64,000 bases of DNA from Achatina immaculata (Eukaryota; Mollusca; Gastropoda; Stylommatophora; Achatinidae). A model generated the notes under the pieces. The model had not been told where the DNA came from, ran no database searches, and saw nothing but the letters and a program-made list of their open reading frames with translations. Below are positions 9,726 through 22,150 of this stretch, piece after piece (within the stretch, counting starts at the first letter, position 1; each line of letters opens with the position of its first letter). Where the stretch lies: NCBI GenBank assembly GCA_009760885.1, contig CM019693.1, positions 48,490,751 through 48,554,750 of the forward strand, in the 5' to 3' direction. Made by a program: the position numbers and the translations under genes.

Positions 9726-12030
9726 CCAGTACTGAGCCGGTCAGTCAATTTAAAAATGGGCACCTGGTACATTCCCTTGAAATAAAATCTAAAATGAGAG
9801 AATAATACATGCAGGACAGAGTGCACTAGATTACACTGTGTAAAATGCTGTCAGTTCAGGAAAATAATTACACAGAGTTCTGAATACCTCCATGACAAGC
9901 TATAAGGCGATCCTGACAGTCTAAGACAAACGGAGCATTCTTCAAAGATATCCAGTTTGAAGTTTGTTCCAAGAAGAATCGCTTTCAGCTATAAATAGGC
10001 GAGTTAAATGAGTTTCTTCGTAATTATGTTAGTGTTTACGATGTGTTATAGTCACAATGGTGTATATGGCTATCAGAGACATCGCATATAGTTATCAGGA
10101 ATATCGTATTTTGTTTAGTTTGCTATGAGGATCAATGCATTTTGTTATGGGTAGCAGGGAAGTGATTGTGAAAAGTGATCAATATGTTTATATAAAACAT
10201 TAAACTGTATTTATTAAATTGTCACGAAAAGGACGATAATGAGTATCCAAACTATATTTATATTTGTAATTTATTGTACAACTTATTTGTTGTAAAACCA
10301 GAAGCCTTTGCTGGTACTGAAATGCAAACGCTGCTGATAATGTAATCGATGAAATAACACTACATATTCAGGTAAAAAAAAAAGACCTACATGAATTGCT
10401 TGATGTGTCCAGAGCCATGATGATGTTTCAACTCGTGCCCTCTCCCTGGAGATTGACATTTGAAATTAACATATTATATCTCTTTTTTAAAAAAATTCTC
10501 ACGATGTTAATCACTGTGAACATGTAACTAGTATGACGTTCATATGATCAACTAGCATACGTTTTGGATCATCCTAATCTATAATTTTGTGATAGTATAC
10601 TGAGAAGATCAGTCAAAGGGAAGTAATATTATTTAGAAGTAAGGGTACTTGGTTCAGTCATTTATTGTATTATTGATGTTTTTTTTTTGTGTCCATGGAG
10701 AAAGTTATTCAGTTCAGGTAGACATGACGGATAGTGTAAATATGCACGGGATAGGTGACCTTAGGTTAGGGGAAATTTAAAGTTTCAACTTAGGAATGTC
10801 TGTTGTTGACACAACAGACTAAATTTAGTACTGGAGATTTTAGTTTTTAGGAAATTGTTTGATTAAGAAACTAAAGGTTGAAAAAAAAACCATGATTATT
10901 CACGTGGAGTGAGGTTTTCTTCATGATAGAACATTCAGGAATCATGGGAAGAATTAGTCTGGGATATTTAAGCTTGAGTAAGTTTTTGAAGGGGGTATTT
11001 TTGAGTAATTTTCCTTAGTATTTTTTAATTCAACCTGCCATGTTGGCAGCTCGTCCTCTTTTCTCATCTCCATTTTTCATCGTTCATTTCTTCATTTAAC
11101 AAATATTTTGATGTGTATCCTTGTAGTTGGACTATTATTATCTTCATTGAGTTTTCTGGCTGTTAGTCTTGTCTAGTGAGTGGGAAGTCCTGTCAAAGTT
11201 TTCATACGTGACACTGTCGTTTTTGTTGTAGCAGTTGCCAACCTGGCATTGTTGATGTGTCACTCAGGGTGTACCATAGCGACAAGATGGCCGTTTTGGT
11301 AGAGTAGTGTTACCAACTCTCACAGGAAACAACAAAATGTAATTCTATCAAGCTACAGAAAAAGTTCACAAAATTCTATCTCTTGATTCCTTGGACACGC
11401 CACAGAATTACAGTAATATTGCTTTAGTGGTTCGCTGCTGGCACGTCACTACTTGTCCCAGAGGGATACGCCTTTAAGTACTGGAACATTACTTCTTCCA
11501 GTAACAATCATATCATTTCTTTCAAAGTTATCATGTTATCACAAAACGTATACTGAGCAGCTACGAATGCATCACTTCTCTAAGTTTGTTACACTTTTGC
11601 TTCTTCTCAGAGTTGACTAATATAGCGTTATTGTTGATTGTTACATCACTACTCCCGTTTTTGATGTTGTCATATCACTTCGTCAGAAGTGAATTAATCA
11701 CACGATAGTTTTCTCAGATTTGTAACACCCTTTCTTCAAGATTATTATTGTAGGATATCAGATTATTCGCCACTCTGTGTCTAGTTTGGATATGGTAACT
11801 TCACATCGCTGGTTACCAACATGCTGATCTACATTATGTCTAGTACTGGTAGATTGTCCTGTTTGCATTTTTATTGTTACATTTGCTCGTTAGTTGTCAA
11901 ATATGGTCAGATGTGTTGGTCTTTTGACTGCAGTCATTTGATTAGTACATTTTCTGAAAGAATTGAGATTTTGTCAGAAAGATATGACATGTATTACGTG
12001 TGTTATTAACTCTTAACTAGATTTAACAAA
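9726..12030. other. Non-coding segmental duplication, copy 1
   Basis: No coding region is seen. Blocks here match 60760-63840 in the same order and orientation: about 9730-9780 with 60770-60830, about 10310-10480 with 62470-62640, and about 11490-12005 with 62750-63105 plus 63640-63820. Copy 1 lacks the mariner fossil and the LINE-A insertion of copy 2, so those are later insertions or copy-1 losses. The 62-codon ORF at 11821-12009 lies in the duplicated sequence and is not preserved in copy 2. Confidence 0.75.
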
Positions 12031-13470
12031 GCCGCAGATGAAAAAAAAAAAAACAGCCAAAATGTTAAAGACTATTAACATTGACAACATGAGCCACCTA
12101 CAGAGAATGTTTAATAAAGTTTGAAAAGAAGAAAAGATCCCTTCTAAATGGAAAAAAAGGAATCATTGTTAAAATAGCGAAAAAAGGCACCTTAAACGAC
12201 TACAACAACTGGAGACCTTAATATCAGTTGTGTCAAAAGTATTTTGCAAAGATGTTCTGAATAGAATTAAAGATAGTGGATGCTGCAATGAGAGAAGAAA
12301 CAGGTAGGATTTCGAAAATGGAGAAGCTGTCTCGACCAGATCTTTACTCTAAGAATAATACTTGAAGAACATATTGAAAAACAAAGACCATCAATCCTGA
12401 ACTTCATAGATTTTAAAAATGAATTTCATAGGACACACGGAGATTCATTGTGGAGAATTTTGAAAATACATGGAATGCTATCTAAGATGTCAGTAACATT
12501 AGAGACCTCTACAACCGATATGTTTGTGTAGTCAGCACAGAAGAAGGAATGAGTGAATGGTTCCAGATTGAAACAGACGTGAAAAAAGGATGTATATTAT
12601 CTCCCTTGCTTTTTAGAATTGCCATAGACTTCATAATGAAAAAATGCTGCATAGGTAAAACGAGCATCGACTGGGTACGTGAGACCCAACTGGAAGATCT
12701 TGATTTTGCAGATGACATAACTCTTATCAATGACGATGTGAAATTAATGCAAAAAAACTAGATAACCTGTCTTCAAAGACTAGAAAAATTGGACTTGAAA
12801 TTAACAAGGATAAAACAAAAATAATGAAACTTCCCATTAACCAGGAAGGACAAATCTACATAGAAGGAACAGCTGTTGAAGAAGTAAACCAATCTGCATA
12901 TCTCGGCAACTACATAGACCAGGATGGTGACACTAGAAAGGAAGTTAGAATTAAAATTGCAAAAGCAGCATTGACATTCAAGAATCTTGAGAACATATGG
13001 CATTCAAAAGTTATAAGCACAAAAACCAAGTTAAGATTATTCAATTCAAATCTAATATCCACCCTCATTTATGCATGTGAAAGCTGGAAAACAACTAAAG
13101 AAGTAGACAAGAAATTAGACTCTTTCGAAAACAAATGCCTAAGGAAAATAATCGCTATAATGTCGAACTAATTCAAGAACAATGCAGAGATAGGACAGAT
13201 GACTGAACAAAAACCTGTCTCATGGTTGATCAGGAAAAGTCGGTCATGTGATTAGAAGAAACAGTCAGAGAATTCTCAAACAAGCTATCAAATGGAGCAC
13301 AACAGGCCGAAGAAAAAGAGGTCGACCACGTGAAACTCTAAAGAGGACGATGTTAAGAGAGGCCAGTTCAGTGGGCACAACATCCCTTGATGAGACTGAA
13401 AACATCGAGGACAGGAAATCTTGGCGAACTACCATGTGGGCCCTATACCACGTTTAGCCGCACGAGAAGG
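12031..13470 (+). mobile_element. LINE-B: degraded non-LTR retrotransposon (RT and C-terminal part)
   Basis: A second LINE family. Across several frames one reads WKKGIIVKIAKKG, NWRPLISVVSKVF, LNFIDF, KKGCILSPLLF and the catalytic FADD (12705-12716). Then come YACESW and a 3' part with NRGRRKRGRPRETL-like basic residues (13290-13340), ending near GCCGCACGAGAAGGATG. A poly-A-like run at 12040 marks the left side. Many stops and shifts make it inactive. It sits at the right edge of the segmental duplication copy 1 and is absent from copy 2. Confidence 0.82.
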
Positions 13471-14229
13471 ATGTAAGATGTAAGAGTTATAAGAAAATAA
13501 ATTCGAATTATGCCAGAAAGAATGATACAAAATTTAAATGTGCTGAATATTTTTAGTAATAAAAATGCACAAATTAAGAGAAGACGATTCATATGGTAAT
13601 TAAGTAATGATCTCCTCATGTAATGGGAACATGGTATGATTGGGAAAATATGCAGAAACAACAGAATAAACAGACATAGCTTTCACTCTGAAACCTGCAG
13701 ATTTTTACTGGAGATTTACTGATTGTGTGCAGTCACTTATATGTTGTGGAGTGTCTGTTCACGTAGCTTGTATACGGACAGCGCGGGGATTAGACAGCTC
13801 GCAGAGTATCCACTGCGCATGTCTTGATCTAACTTCTGCTCTCACATTTTATTTTCATACAACCGCTATATCTGCGCTCACAACATAATCTTACCTCGTA
13901 ACTAGCGTGACCAATCTAGCGATTGCGCACAACATCCGTTTCTTTTTTGCACGTTTTAGTGCAAATGTTTGTGTGAGATCGCTGTGGCGTTATTTAGTGA
14001 TATTTTGTTCTGTTTAGTGTAGAAAAATAGTGCATTTTGAAATAAAAATTTCTAATGTTTGCACAGACAGTTATCCAGTTATAAACGAGAAATCAACAGA
14101 AACCACTCAGACTTGAGAAAACAATGTCAAACTCGGGGCAGGTAACAAAATATTAGGTTATATCTATGAGACCGTGCACTGCAAATATATAATAGAAATG
14201 GCGCATGAGACCAGTTCATAAGATGTAGG
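13471..14229. other. Unannotated interval
   Basis: No ORF with recognisable content, tandem repeat or terminal inverted repeat was seen. The segment 13730-14010 is less AT-rich than its surroundings (GCGCGGGGATTAGACAGC, ACTGCGCATG) and could be an old element or regulatory DNA. No function is assigned. Confidence 0.4.
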
Positions 14230-15149
14230 AGTCAGTCAGTCAGTCAGTCATTAGTATGTCCCTATGGGAACTTTGCCTGCCTATCAGCACTCTTGTAGGC
14301 CTCTCGGTTCTAAACAAGATGGCCTGCTGCTGATGCATCTATGTGCAGACATCAACGATATCTTGCAACCATCTTCACCTTGGTCTTCTTCTTTTTCTTT
14401 TTCCCATGAAAAACAAATCTTCCAAGATGGTCTTCTATGGATTATCATGAATATTTAAGTTTTCTCTCTTTAATCCTCTTTACTAGCCAGCCTTCTTCAA
14501 TATTAATTTCTTGCAGCACGTGTATTTGTTCTTTTTTGTGTCCACGATATTTGAAGAACTCGTCTGTAGCATTTACATTCAAAGGCATTTATGTGTTTCT
14601 CAGCTGTTTTGTTAAGTGTCCACGTTTCACAGACATATGTTGCGATGGGAAAGATGCATGCCCTTAAAAATATTATTTTTGTAGTTCTGTCTGTTCTTCT
14701 CCACAGATTCTTTAGTTGTTTTACTTTCTGAAGATCGATAGATGCCTTCCTTTTAATTTCCTTCATTGTATCTCCATTATTAGTATCTCAGCTGCCTTAT
14801 TTGTTTTGTCAGTTGTCATCAATTTAGTTTTCTTTGCATTAAGATAGAGGTTTTGTTCTTCGCTGTTATTACGGACTGACATAATTACTTTTTTCCATTT
14901 CTTTTTGTGATATGGGCAGTAATATTGTGTCATCAGCATATCTAATCTCTGGTATTTCATAACCTTCAATTGTAATGGCATCGTAATATTCTTTGTCTAC
15001 ATCTTCTTTAACATCGTTGTCTAGATACAGCAGTGGTCTAGACCCAGCAGTGATATTAATTGTAACAAATGTGTTGGAAATCCCATTTCTTCCAACTGTT
15101 TCCCAAAGTTTCTGGTGCTGTACACAATCAAATGCCTTTGAATAGTCTC
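14230..15149 (-). mobile_element. LINE-A copy 3, 3' part (nested host of LINE-D)
   Basis: Minus-strand LINE-A from the 3' tail (GTCA)n at 14230 through the C-terminal and RT regions (WTLNKTAEKHINAFECKCYR, FSSADD-like decayed YADD near 14930) to a break at 15149 in the codons for FDCVQH. It continues at 18456 after LINE-D. Frameshifts and deletions are numerous, so this is an old copy. The tail is of the GTCA type, unlike the GAAT type of the young copies. Confidence 0.85.
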
Positions 15150-15462
15150 AATCAATCAAGTGCCGTGCCGCGTGGCGTAGGCGATCATTTCTCTCCACAA
15201 TTCCCTGTCTTTAGACTTGATTATGAGATCTGCTGGTGACTTTCTTCCTAGCCACACTGACAGCCCATCCAATAACTTCTCTCTCTCTCTGTCGTCCTCT
15301 TTCTCTTCTTCCCTCAATTTTTCCATTTGACACAACGTGTTCCAATTTTCCTTTTTTTAGAAAATGTCCTACAAATCTCGCTTATCTGCCTCTGATCTTT
15401 GCTGTAATTTGCTTTTTAACTCCAGCCTCTCTTAAGACTTCTTCGTTGATTTTCTTAGCTGT

Positions 15463-16243
15463 CTATAGTACCTTCAACATACTTATGAACCACATTTCCA
15501 TGGCCTCTATTTCTCGCTCTACTTTCTTATTCATGGACCATGCTTCACATCCGTAAATCAAAATTACCTCGATGTAACATTTAAGTACTCGGAATCTTGT
15601 TTCCATTGATATAGATCTGTTGCACAAGACTGTCTCATTTTCTGGAATGCTGGCATGGCCTGACCAAGTCTGTTTTTTTTTTCGTTTTGACATTTCCCAT
15701 CAGCTGTTATAATTGTTCCTAAGTACTTGAATCTATCAACTTGTTTCAGTTCTGTGCCATCGACGGTAATGCTACATTTTGGTGGTATTCTTTTCTTTGA
15801 GATGACCATCACTTCAGTCTTCTTTTTATTCAGGCTGTGACCTTTACTTTTACTTTCACGAACCACGACGTCCAGAAAAGCCTGTAGCTCCCCTTCACTT
15901 TTAGCAATCAGAACTGTGTCGTCTACAATATCTTAAGTTGTCAAGGTTGTACCCGCCAGTTGATATTCTTGGCAAGCTCTCTATATTTCTCATTATGTTT
16001 TCGCTGTACAAGTAGAAAAGGTCAAGAGATAAAACACATCCTTGTCTCACTCCTACTTTTATGTCTTGGAATGCTCCTATTTGGTTCTCAACATTCATTG
16101 CTGCTGATTGCTGCCAGTATATTTTTTTGATGAGTTTCAGATCTTTCCCATCTATGTTGATGTTTTCCAGCATTCCTATAATTTCTGTGTGTCTCACTTT
16201 ATCGAAAGTCTATGAAGCATAAGTATAGGTCCGTCTTTATTTC

Positions 16244-16285
<42 letters not shown>

Positions 16286-16935
16286 ATTTCCTCCGACGAA
16301 GCCGCACTGTTCTTCAGCGATTTCTGGTTTTATTTCGCCCCTGACTCTTCTCATGACAATACGAAGCAGGATTTTGGTAACATGGCTCATGAAGCTAATG
16401 GTTCGATGGTCTTCGCATTCAACTGCACCTTGTTTCTTTGGTAGGACAATTAAAACTGATTGCAAAAGGTCTGATAGGACATAGTTACTGTTATAGATGT
16501 CATTCAGCGATCTAGTAATTATTTCTATGCCAAGCTCTCATAATGCTTCCAATTCTTCCTTGGTTATTTTATCTGGTCCTGGTGCTTTGTTGTTCTTCAT
16601 GTGTTTGATAGCTTCTTCCACTTCTGCTTGTAATATGGGAGGTCCTTCATTATTATTTCGTATATCTATTTCGCTTCTATTGTCCGCATAGAGTTCTCTA
16701 ATGTATTCGTACCATAGTGCCATTATTTCATCTCTGTCCATTATTGTATGCCCCTCCTTTGACTTTAGGCAACCAGTCTTGTGGTATGTCCTTTTATTTG
16801 TTAACTCCTTTATTTGTTTGTACATATTTCTTGCGTTTCCATGATAGTGTGTCTCTATTTCTTTACATTTCTTATTTAGCCACTCTTCTTTAGCTTTATT
16901 GCATTTATGTCTTATTTCTTTATTTTCATATATTT

Positions 16936-16966
<31 letters not shown>

Positions 16967-17044
16967 CATTTTTATATATTCATCTTTATCTTCCCTAGAT
17001 TTCTTCTCCGATCCATTAGTTGAAAAATTTCTTCTGTCATCCAC
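15463..17044 (-). pseudogene. LINE-D reverse transcriptase and C-terminal region
   Basis: Minus-strand fragments in changing frames: GCLKSKEGHTIMDRDE and KHMKNNKAPGPDKITKEEL (16538-17044), VLIVLPKKQGAVECEDHRT and IVMRRVRGEI (16199-16465), GVRQGCVLSLDLFYLYSENI with a frame break inside the YADD motif (15901-16197), then SITVDGTELKQVDRFKYLG and YGCEAWSMNKK (15463-15866). The broken catalytic box and the TA expansions mean no active enzyme. Confidence 0.85.
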
Positions 17045-17181
17045 CCCTGTTTAGCGTGTCGTTTATTTGTAGGTAGGATTTCGATAGATGTTTGCTGAAT
17101 AGAGTCTTTAAGCATACTCCATTGTTCATCAATCGTTTCAACCGTTTCTATAGCGTTATACCTATTATGTACTATGGTCCT

Positions 17182-18010
17182 CTATTGTTCTTGTACTGCC
17201 TTATCTTTCCGTAACAGCTCTCTATCTAGTTCTTTGTTCTTAGCTGCTGCCATTAAGTTCTTTAGCCTGATTCTCACTTTTCCTACAACTGGGATGTGGT
17301 CACTGTTGCAGTCTGCGCTTGGTCTTGTTTTCACGGATATTAGTGAGTTCCTGAATCTTCTGTTGATCATAATGTAATCTAACTGGCTACGTATGCTATT
17401 ATTTGGGCTTTTCCATGTCCATAGTCGCCTTGGGTGTTGTTGAAACCAAGTATTTCCTATTATCATTTTATTCTTTTCTGCTCACTCAATCAGCATCTCT
17501 CCTCTTGTATTTCTGATACCTAGTCCATACTTGCCAGTAGCTTCATTGTCTTGTTCAGTCCCTGGTTTTGCGTTTAAATCACCCAGCACAAAGTTTACTT
17601 CCCATGGTTTGCACTGTTTCATCGCCATGTCCAGATTGTTGTAAAGTTCTGTTATCTCATCATCAGAGCTTTCTGAAGTTGGTGCGTATACTTGGATGAG
17701 ATTTGTGTCTGTTGGATGGCCCTGTAATTTAACCATTAACACTTTGTCTGATATGCACCAGAAACCTTTCACGGTTCTTGCTGTCTTCTTATCCAGTATT
17801 ATGCCAGCTCCATTTTTACACTGGTTTTCCCCGAAATACATTATTTTTAGTCTTTATGATCTCTGCTTCTTGCTCCAGCCCATGCCATTTCACATAAACC
17901 AAGGATGTTAATTTCCATTTTTTCATTCATTGCTCGATGTTATCCAGTTTTCCAAGTTCTGTTAGTGTTCTAATGTTCCATGTTGCAATTACTGTGGTGT
18001 TACTTGTGTT
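17182..18010 (-). pseudogene. LINE-D apurinic-like endonuclease region
   Basis: Encodes the nicking endonuclease that starts target-primed reverse transcription. Motifs visible on the minus strand: NTTVIATWNIRTLTELGK, NLIQVYAPTSES, NFVLGDLNAKPG, QHPRRLWTWKSP, QLDYIMINRRF and the catalytic SDH in ADCNSDHIPV. A stop after EMLIE (about 17480) and breaks near 17840 show decay. The arrangement matches the EEP-fold endonuclease of RTE-type elements, often mis-annotated as craniofacial development protein 2-like. Confidence 0.85.
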
Positions 18011-18455
18011 TTCTTTGCGTACAGTAGTTGAATGAGGATCTGGTATCACTGTCGCACGTGATGGTCCCTACCGGACGAGGTGGTTCCACTGGAACCCCCA
18101 TTAACGCCGTTATAATTCAAAGAATTGTGGATTGTCATGATTGTTTTTTGGAATGTACAGTGTTGGTTTCCCCTTGCCTTCCACCGGTCTGCTTATGGTT
18201 TACTCCACTAGCCTTTGCCTCCAGAGCCTACCCTACGAGGCAGAATGGGGTTTGAAATCAGAGTTTTCCTAGACGAGTACCAACCAAGACTAACGAGTCT
18301 CATCTACCATAAGCGTCTGGTTTTCAGGCGCCAGATACTTGCCTTTCGCCTTTTCTCCTGTCAGTTTAAACAGTTCCGCCACGAGAAGCCAAGGAGCTGG
18401 ACTTGGACTGTCAGAGGCTATTTGAGACGCGCGCCTGGGAGGCATTTCATTGTAG

Positions 18456-18715
18456 TGTCTATAAAAGATAAATATATATTCACATTAAACTCTCTGCATT
18501 TCTGTATTATTAATCCTATACAGAATATATGATATCTTGATCCTCTTCCTTGCCTGAAACCAGCTTGGACCATATTGATTCCTTCTTCTATACTCTAACG
18601 AAATCTACCCAGTGTGATTTTTAATAGAATTTTACTGGCATGACCAATCAGGGCAACAGTTATGTAGTTTGTGCATAATTTCAAGTTACCCTTTTTGGCA
18701 GTGGTATTATAACAA
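18456..18715 (-). mobile_element. LINE-A copy 3, middle part
   Basis: Resumes the LINE-A sequence broken at 15149 (region for NLYLSFIDYSKAF through the PLPKKGN motif) and breaks again at about 18715, within GGCAGTGG. The other half of that break is at about 20183. Together 14230-22150 forms a single full-length LINE-A carrying two insertions. Confidence 0.82.
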
Positions 18716-20182
18716 AATCAGTGTGTGCACTATCATATTACTGACAGCACCAGTATAATATTTTAATTTGTTAATTATATATTACTGACTAAAGAATATG
18801 TTCTTGATTAATACCGATTTTATCTTCACACATATCCAGATTTCTGTTGTTTTAGATTAGGTTTCACAAACATTACACTTCACTAAATCAGAGAAAGTCC
18901 GATGAAATGTTCTCTGTAGAACTCATTTAATTCTGACTAATAAAATATTCGACTTAGAATTAACAACATCACTTGTACTAACATGCAGTATGACATAATC
19001 TTCGTTAGGTTCGTCGTTGAAGCACATCAATATCAAACTATCTCATTCTACATGCAGCATTTCTCAGTGTTCTCAGCTTCACATTATTCTACACATTTGA
19101 TAAGAGGACAATTCTAAACTCTGTACTATATTCCACCTGAAACACGTGGTCAGTCAGTTACACGACTAAATCACTGTACTCGAAGTTTCAAAGTCATAAA
19201 TATTCATATCACTTGAATCACGCGAAACACAGATTCAATCTGTCCTAAAACTACTTCTGCAAGACTGCTTTTCCTGAGTATCTATTGCTCTAATTGTCCA
19301 TCTATTCCAACTGTCGTTATCTACGTCTTCTTTCTCTCTCGTGTCTTCTCTGGTGTGTGTTCTCCTTCTGCTGTTCTTCTCTGGAGTGTGTCCTTCTCTT
19401 CTTCTCTTGTCTGAACCGGTCTAAGTTCACTGACCGTCCTTGTTCTTCCATCTTCGGGCTCCCTCCTCTGTCTCTTCTTCTTCTCGTTCCCCCTACCTGA
19501 TTCCTCTTCATTCTCACCGCTCACCTTTTTATCTTCCACTGCAGCTTGATGGATTAAACAATATTTTGGCTCCACCCTTCAGATGTCCACTGGTTCCCAT
19601 GAGCGTTCTGACTGTCCATCATTCAAACTGCCCCGTTACTTATATGTGTAAGTCAATTGTCCAACAGGGCACGCCTCTAAACATTTAATTGGTCAGCTGG
19701 CTCCTTTATTAAAAACCGTGTGCAATCGCGTCACCTAACAGGTGTCAAGTGTCAACTCCGTCTATACAATTGTTATTTACCTAAGACATTATATTGTTAT
19801 TTCATGTCGGAGGTTTTATTGTGTCTTCGCTTTTCATTGTGTCTGCATTTTCTATTCGTCTTTTCAATTTTGTTTACGCGTGTCAACGTCCAGTCACCGC
19901 TTTGTTATCACTGAACCATCCTACTTTCTGGCGTCCTTCCTTTGATGTGTCAGCGTCACTGAGTCTCATCTTTTTTTCTATTCACTGTTTCCACTGTTTA
20001 CTTTTGTCCGCGTCTTGTTCTAGTGTCATGGAAGTTCTATACCTTTCTCTTCCTTTCCTCTTCAATTTTCTCTGTCGCTATTCGATGTTACTATTTTATT
20101 TACAGTATATTTTCATCATCATATTCATTAATAACAATAATAACAACAATATCCGTTACTTACAGGGCCATGCTACAGTAAT
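18716..20182. mobile_element. Unclassified 1.47 kb insertion in LINE-A copy 3
   Basis: Splits LINE-A at one point: the left flank ends in GGCAGTGGTAT and the right flank resumes with AATACAGTTATTTTCC. No transposase or RT is seen. The interior has a T/C-rich stretch (19310-19540) and a run of AATAACAA words (20125-20150). On the minus strand it would start TGTAGCATGGCCCTG, which resembles a solo LTR start, but a clear TG...CA pair with matching target duplication is not resolved. ORFs inside (for example 19794-20282) are low-complexity and unsupported. Confidence 0.6.
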
Positions 20183-22150
20183 AATACAGTTATTTTCCAT
20201 TCTTTTGACTAAATACCTGAATGCCATATCTTATTACATAGTGCATGATAGATTGTTGCACATTCCTTTCCTCCTGCTTTAATAAATTCAGCTGTTATCT
20301 CATCACATCCTGGTGATTTACCATTTTTCAGATTCTTTATTGCCCATAAAACTTCTTCTATTGTCGGTTCGGGTTCTTTCTCCTCCAATAATAATTCACA
20401 TTGTTGATGTCTGCTTTATTAGTCAGTTGTTTCATGCATTCCTCTGTAATATTCCTTCCGTCTTTCTAGAATTTCCTCTGTCTCTGTCAAGGTATTCCCC
20501 ATCTCATAGCAAATTACATTTAGCTTAGGTGTGACATTTCTCGTCAACGTCTTCATTTCTTTAAACACTTCACTATCTCTTCCACACTTCTGATGTCCTT
20601 CTATTCTTTCACAACAGTCCTGTATGTATTGTTTTTTGTCTTTTCTTATGTTTCTTTGTACTTCTTGTGTAAAAGATTTATGTTCTTCTTTGTTGCTGTT
20701 TGTCACTTTCCATTGCGTCTTCCTACGTTTTTTAATCAGTTCTAATGTGCCTGCTGTAATCCATCCATTCTTCTGTCTTTTCTTTACTGGAACCACGTCT
20801 TTAGCTGTTGTTATTAATATATCTCTGTTCTGCGTGGCCAGTTCATCTGGTGTCATCTCCTCCTGTACATCCATCAGGATTTCGAAACGGTTTTTCACTT
20901 ATATACCATATTGTTCTGGTATTTTTGTAAGATCAAAGCGGAGTGGTCTTGATACCGTAACTGTCTCTTTATCTTCAAGTCTGCTATCAACAACTCATGG
21001 TCCGTGTCACAATCAGCACCTGGTAAAGTTTTTGCTGATGTTATACTTGATCTCCACCTTCTTTGCACTAAAATGTAATCTATTTGATTCTTGGTTTTCC
21101 TATCAGGTGATGTCCATGTGTAAAGTCTTCTTGGATGTTGTTTAAAAAGTGTGTTAGCGGTCATTAGCTCATTTTCCATGCAAAATACCATTAGATTGTC
21201 ACCTGCCTCATTTCTATGCCCTATGCTAAATTTCTCCACAATATATCCTTCGTCTTCTGCTCTTTCTGTACCAATCTTTGCATTAAAATCCCCCATTATT
21301 AGTACAATATAATTTTCCCGTACCTGGTCTATGTATTATAAAAGTCTTCTACTTCCTCTTCTTCTGCTGGTGATATAAGTGCATATCTCTGGATAATTGT
21401 TACATTTCTAGGAATGCCCTTAAGTCTGATTATTAGGATTCTATCACTTACTGGACTGTAACATAGTAATGGTTTTGATGTTAATTTGCAACTCCATTTT
21501 TTCCTCCTAATTCTCCACCAGAGTATATAAAGATATTATCATTCTTGCTCTTGAAGTGTCCTGATTGATGTTCGCAGATTCCCAAAATGTGTATCCCCGT
21601 TCTTTTCATCTCGTCGCTTATTATTTGATACTTTCCCTCATACATACTTCTCACATTCCATGTTCCTACTCTTATTTTTCTTTTTAGTTTGATGCAGGGG
21701 TTTTCCTTAGTAACACTGTCAGGATTTTGTCCGTCATCACAATTACTAGTACCGACATCTATCTCACACTCTTCCCCAGTGTTAAAATTAGATCTATCTG
21801 GCCTGGGGGACTCACCACCAGATCTTTTTCCTATCTGACCATCCAAGGTGCTGTTTGGGTTTCTTGGTATATTTCCAGAAGGTAGTTTACCATTCCTTTC
21901 CTTCCGGGCAGTGACTGTACTAGTCAGTGATCGTAGCCATTGTCCTTACATTGAGATTATCTGCCTACTATCATAGAATGGTGACCATAACAACATTATC
22001 TGTCAGCTGCTCTCCCATTCCATCCATCACCAGCTCTGATGGCGTCACGTCACACTGTGAGGGGGCTATACGGGTACTCCACCTTGCCCAAGGGTGTCCC
22101 GTAGACTGTAGGAGTAGAACAGTCAAATGTACAAATATTTACACTTTAAT
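20183..22150 (-). mobile_element. LINE-A copy 3, 5' part with endonuclease and 5' UTR
   Basis: The only copy in this window that retains the 5' half of LINE-A. Minus-strand motifs: KRKIRVGTWNVRSMYEGKYQ (about 21690), a short gap, MGDFNAKIGTERAED (21296), QHPRRLYTWTSPDRKTKNQ and QIDYILVQRRW, the catalytic DTDH in GADCDTDHELL (about 21010), then VPVKKRQKNGWITAGT joining the RT region. Stops near 20895 and 21300-21480 show decay. The 5' non-coding end (21850-22150) stops where another LINE-A 3' tail begins. Adding the parts gives a LINE-A consensus length near 3.1 kb, normal for RTE-like LINEs. Confidence 0.87.

Larger units (their letters stand above)
15150..18455 (-). mobile_element. LINE-D: near full-length RTE-like LINE nested in LINE-A
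   Basis: About 3.3 kb on the minus strand with a (TTGA)n 3' tail at 15148-15161. The 5' region (18060-18455) is non-coding and ends in GCCTCCCAGGCGCGCG on the minus strand. Next come the start of the endonuclease (TVIATWNIRTLTELGK near 18000), the endonuclease body, the RT and a C-terminal part. Uninterrupted LINE-A sequence resumes on both sides, and TAGTCT / TAGTGTCT at the borders is a probable short target duplication. Two (TA)n runs (16246-16282, 16938-16965) have expanded inside the ORF. Confidence 0.85.

Noticed and set aside
19317..20282. Arg/Glu-rich and Ser/Phe-rich ORFs in the 18716-20182 insertion
   Set aside because: Low-complexity translations of a T/C-rich tract in both directions, no known domain.
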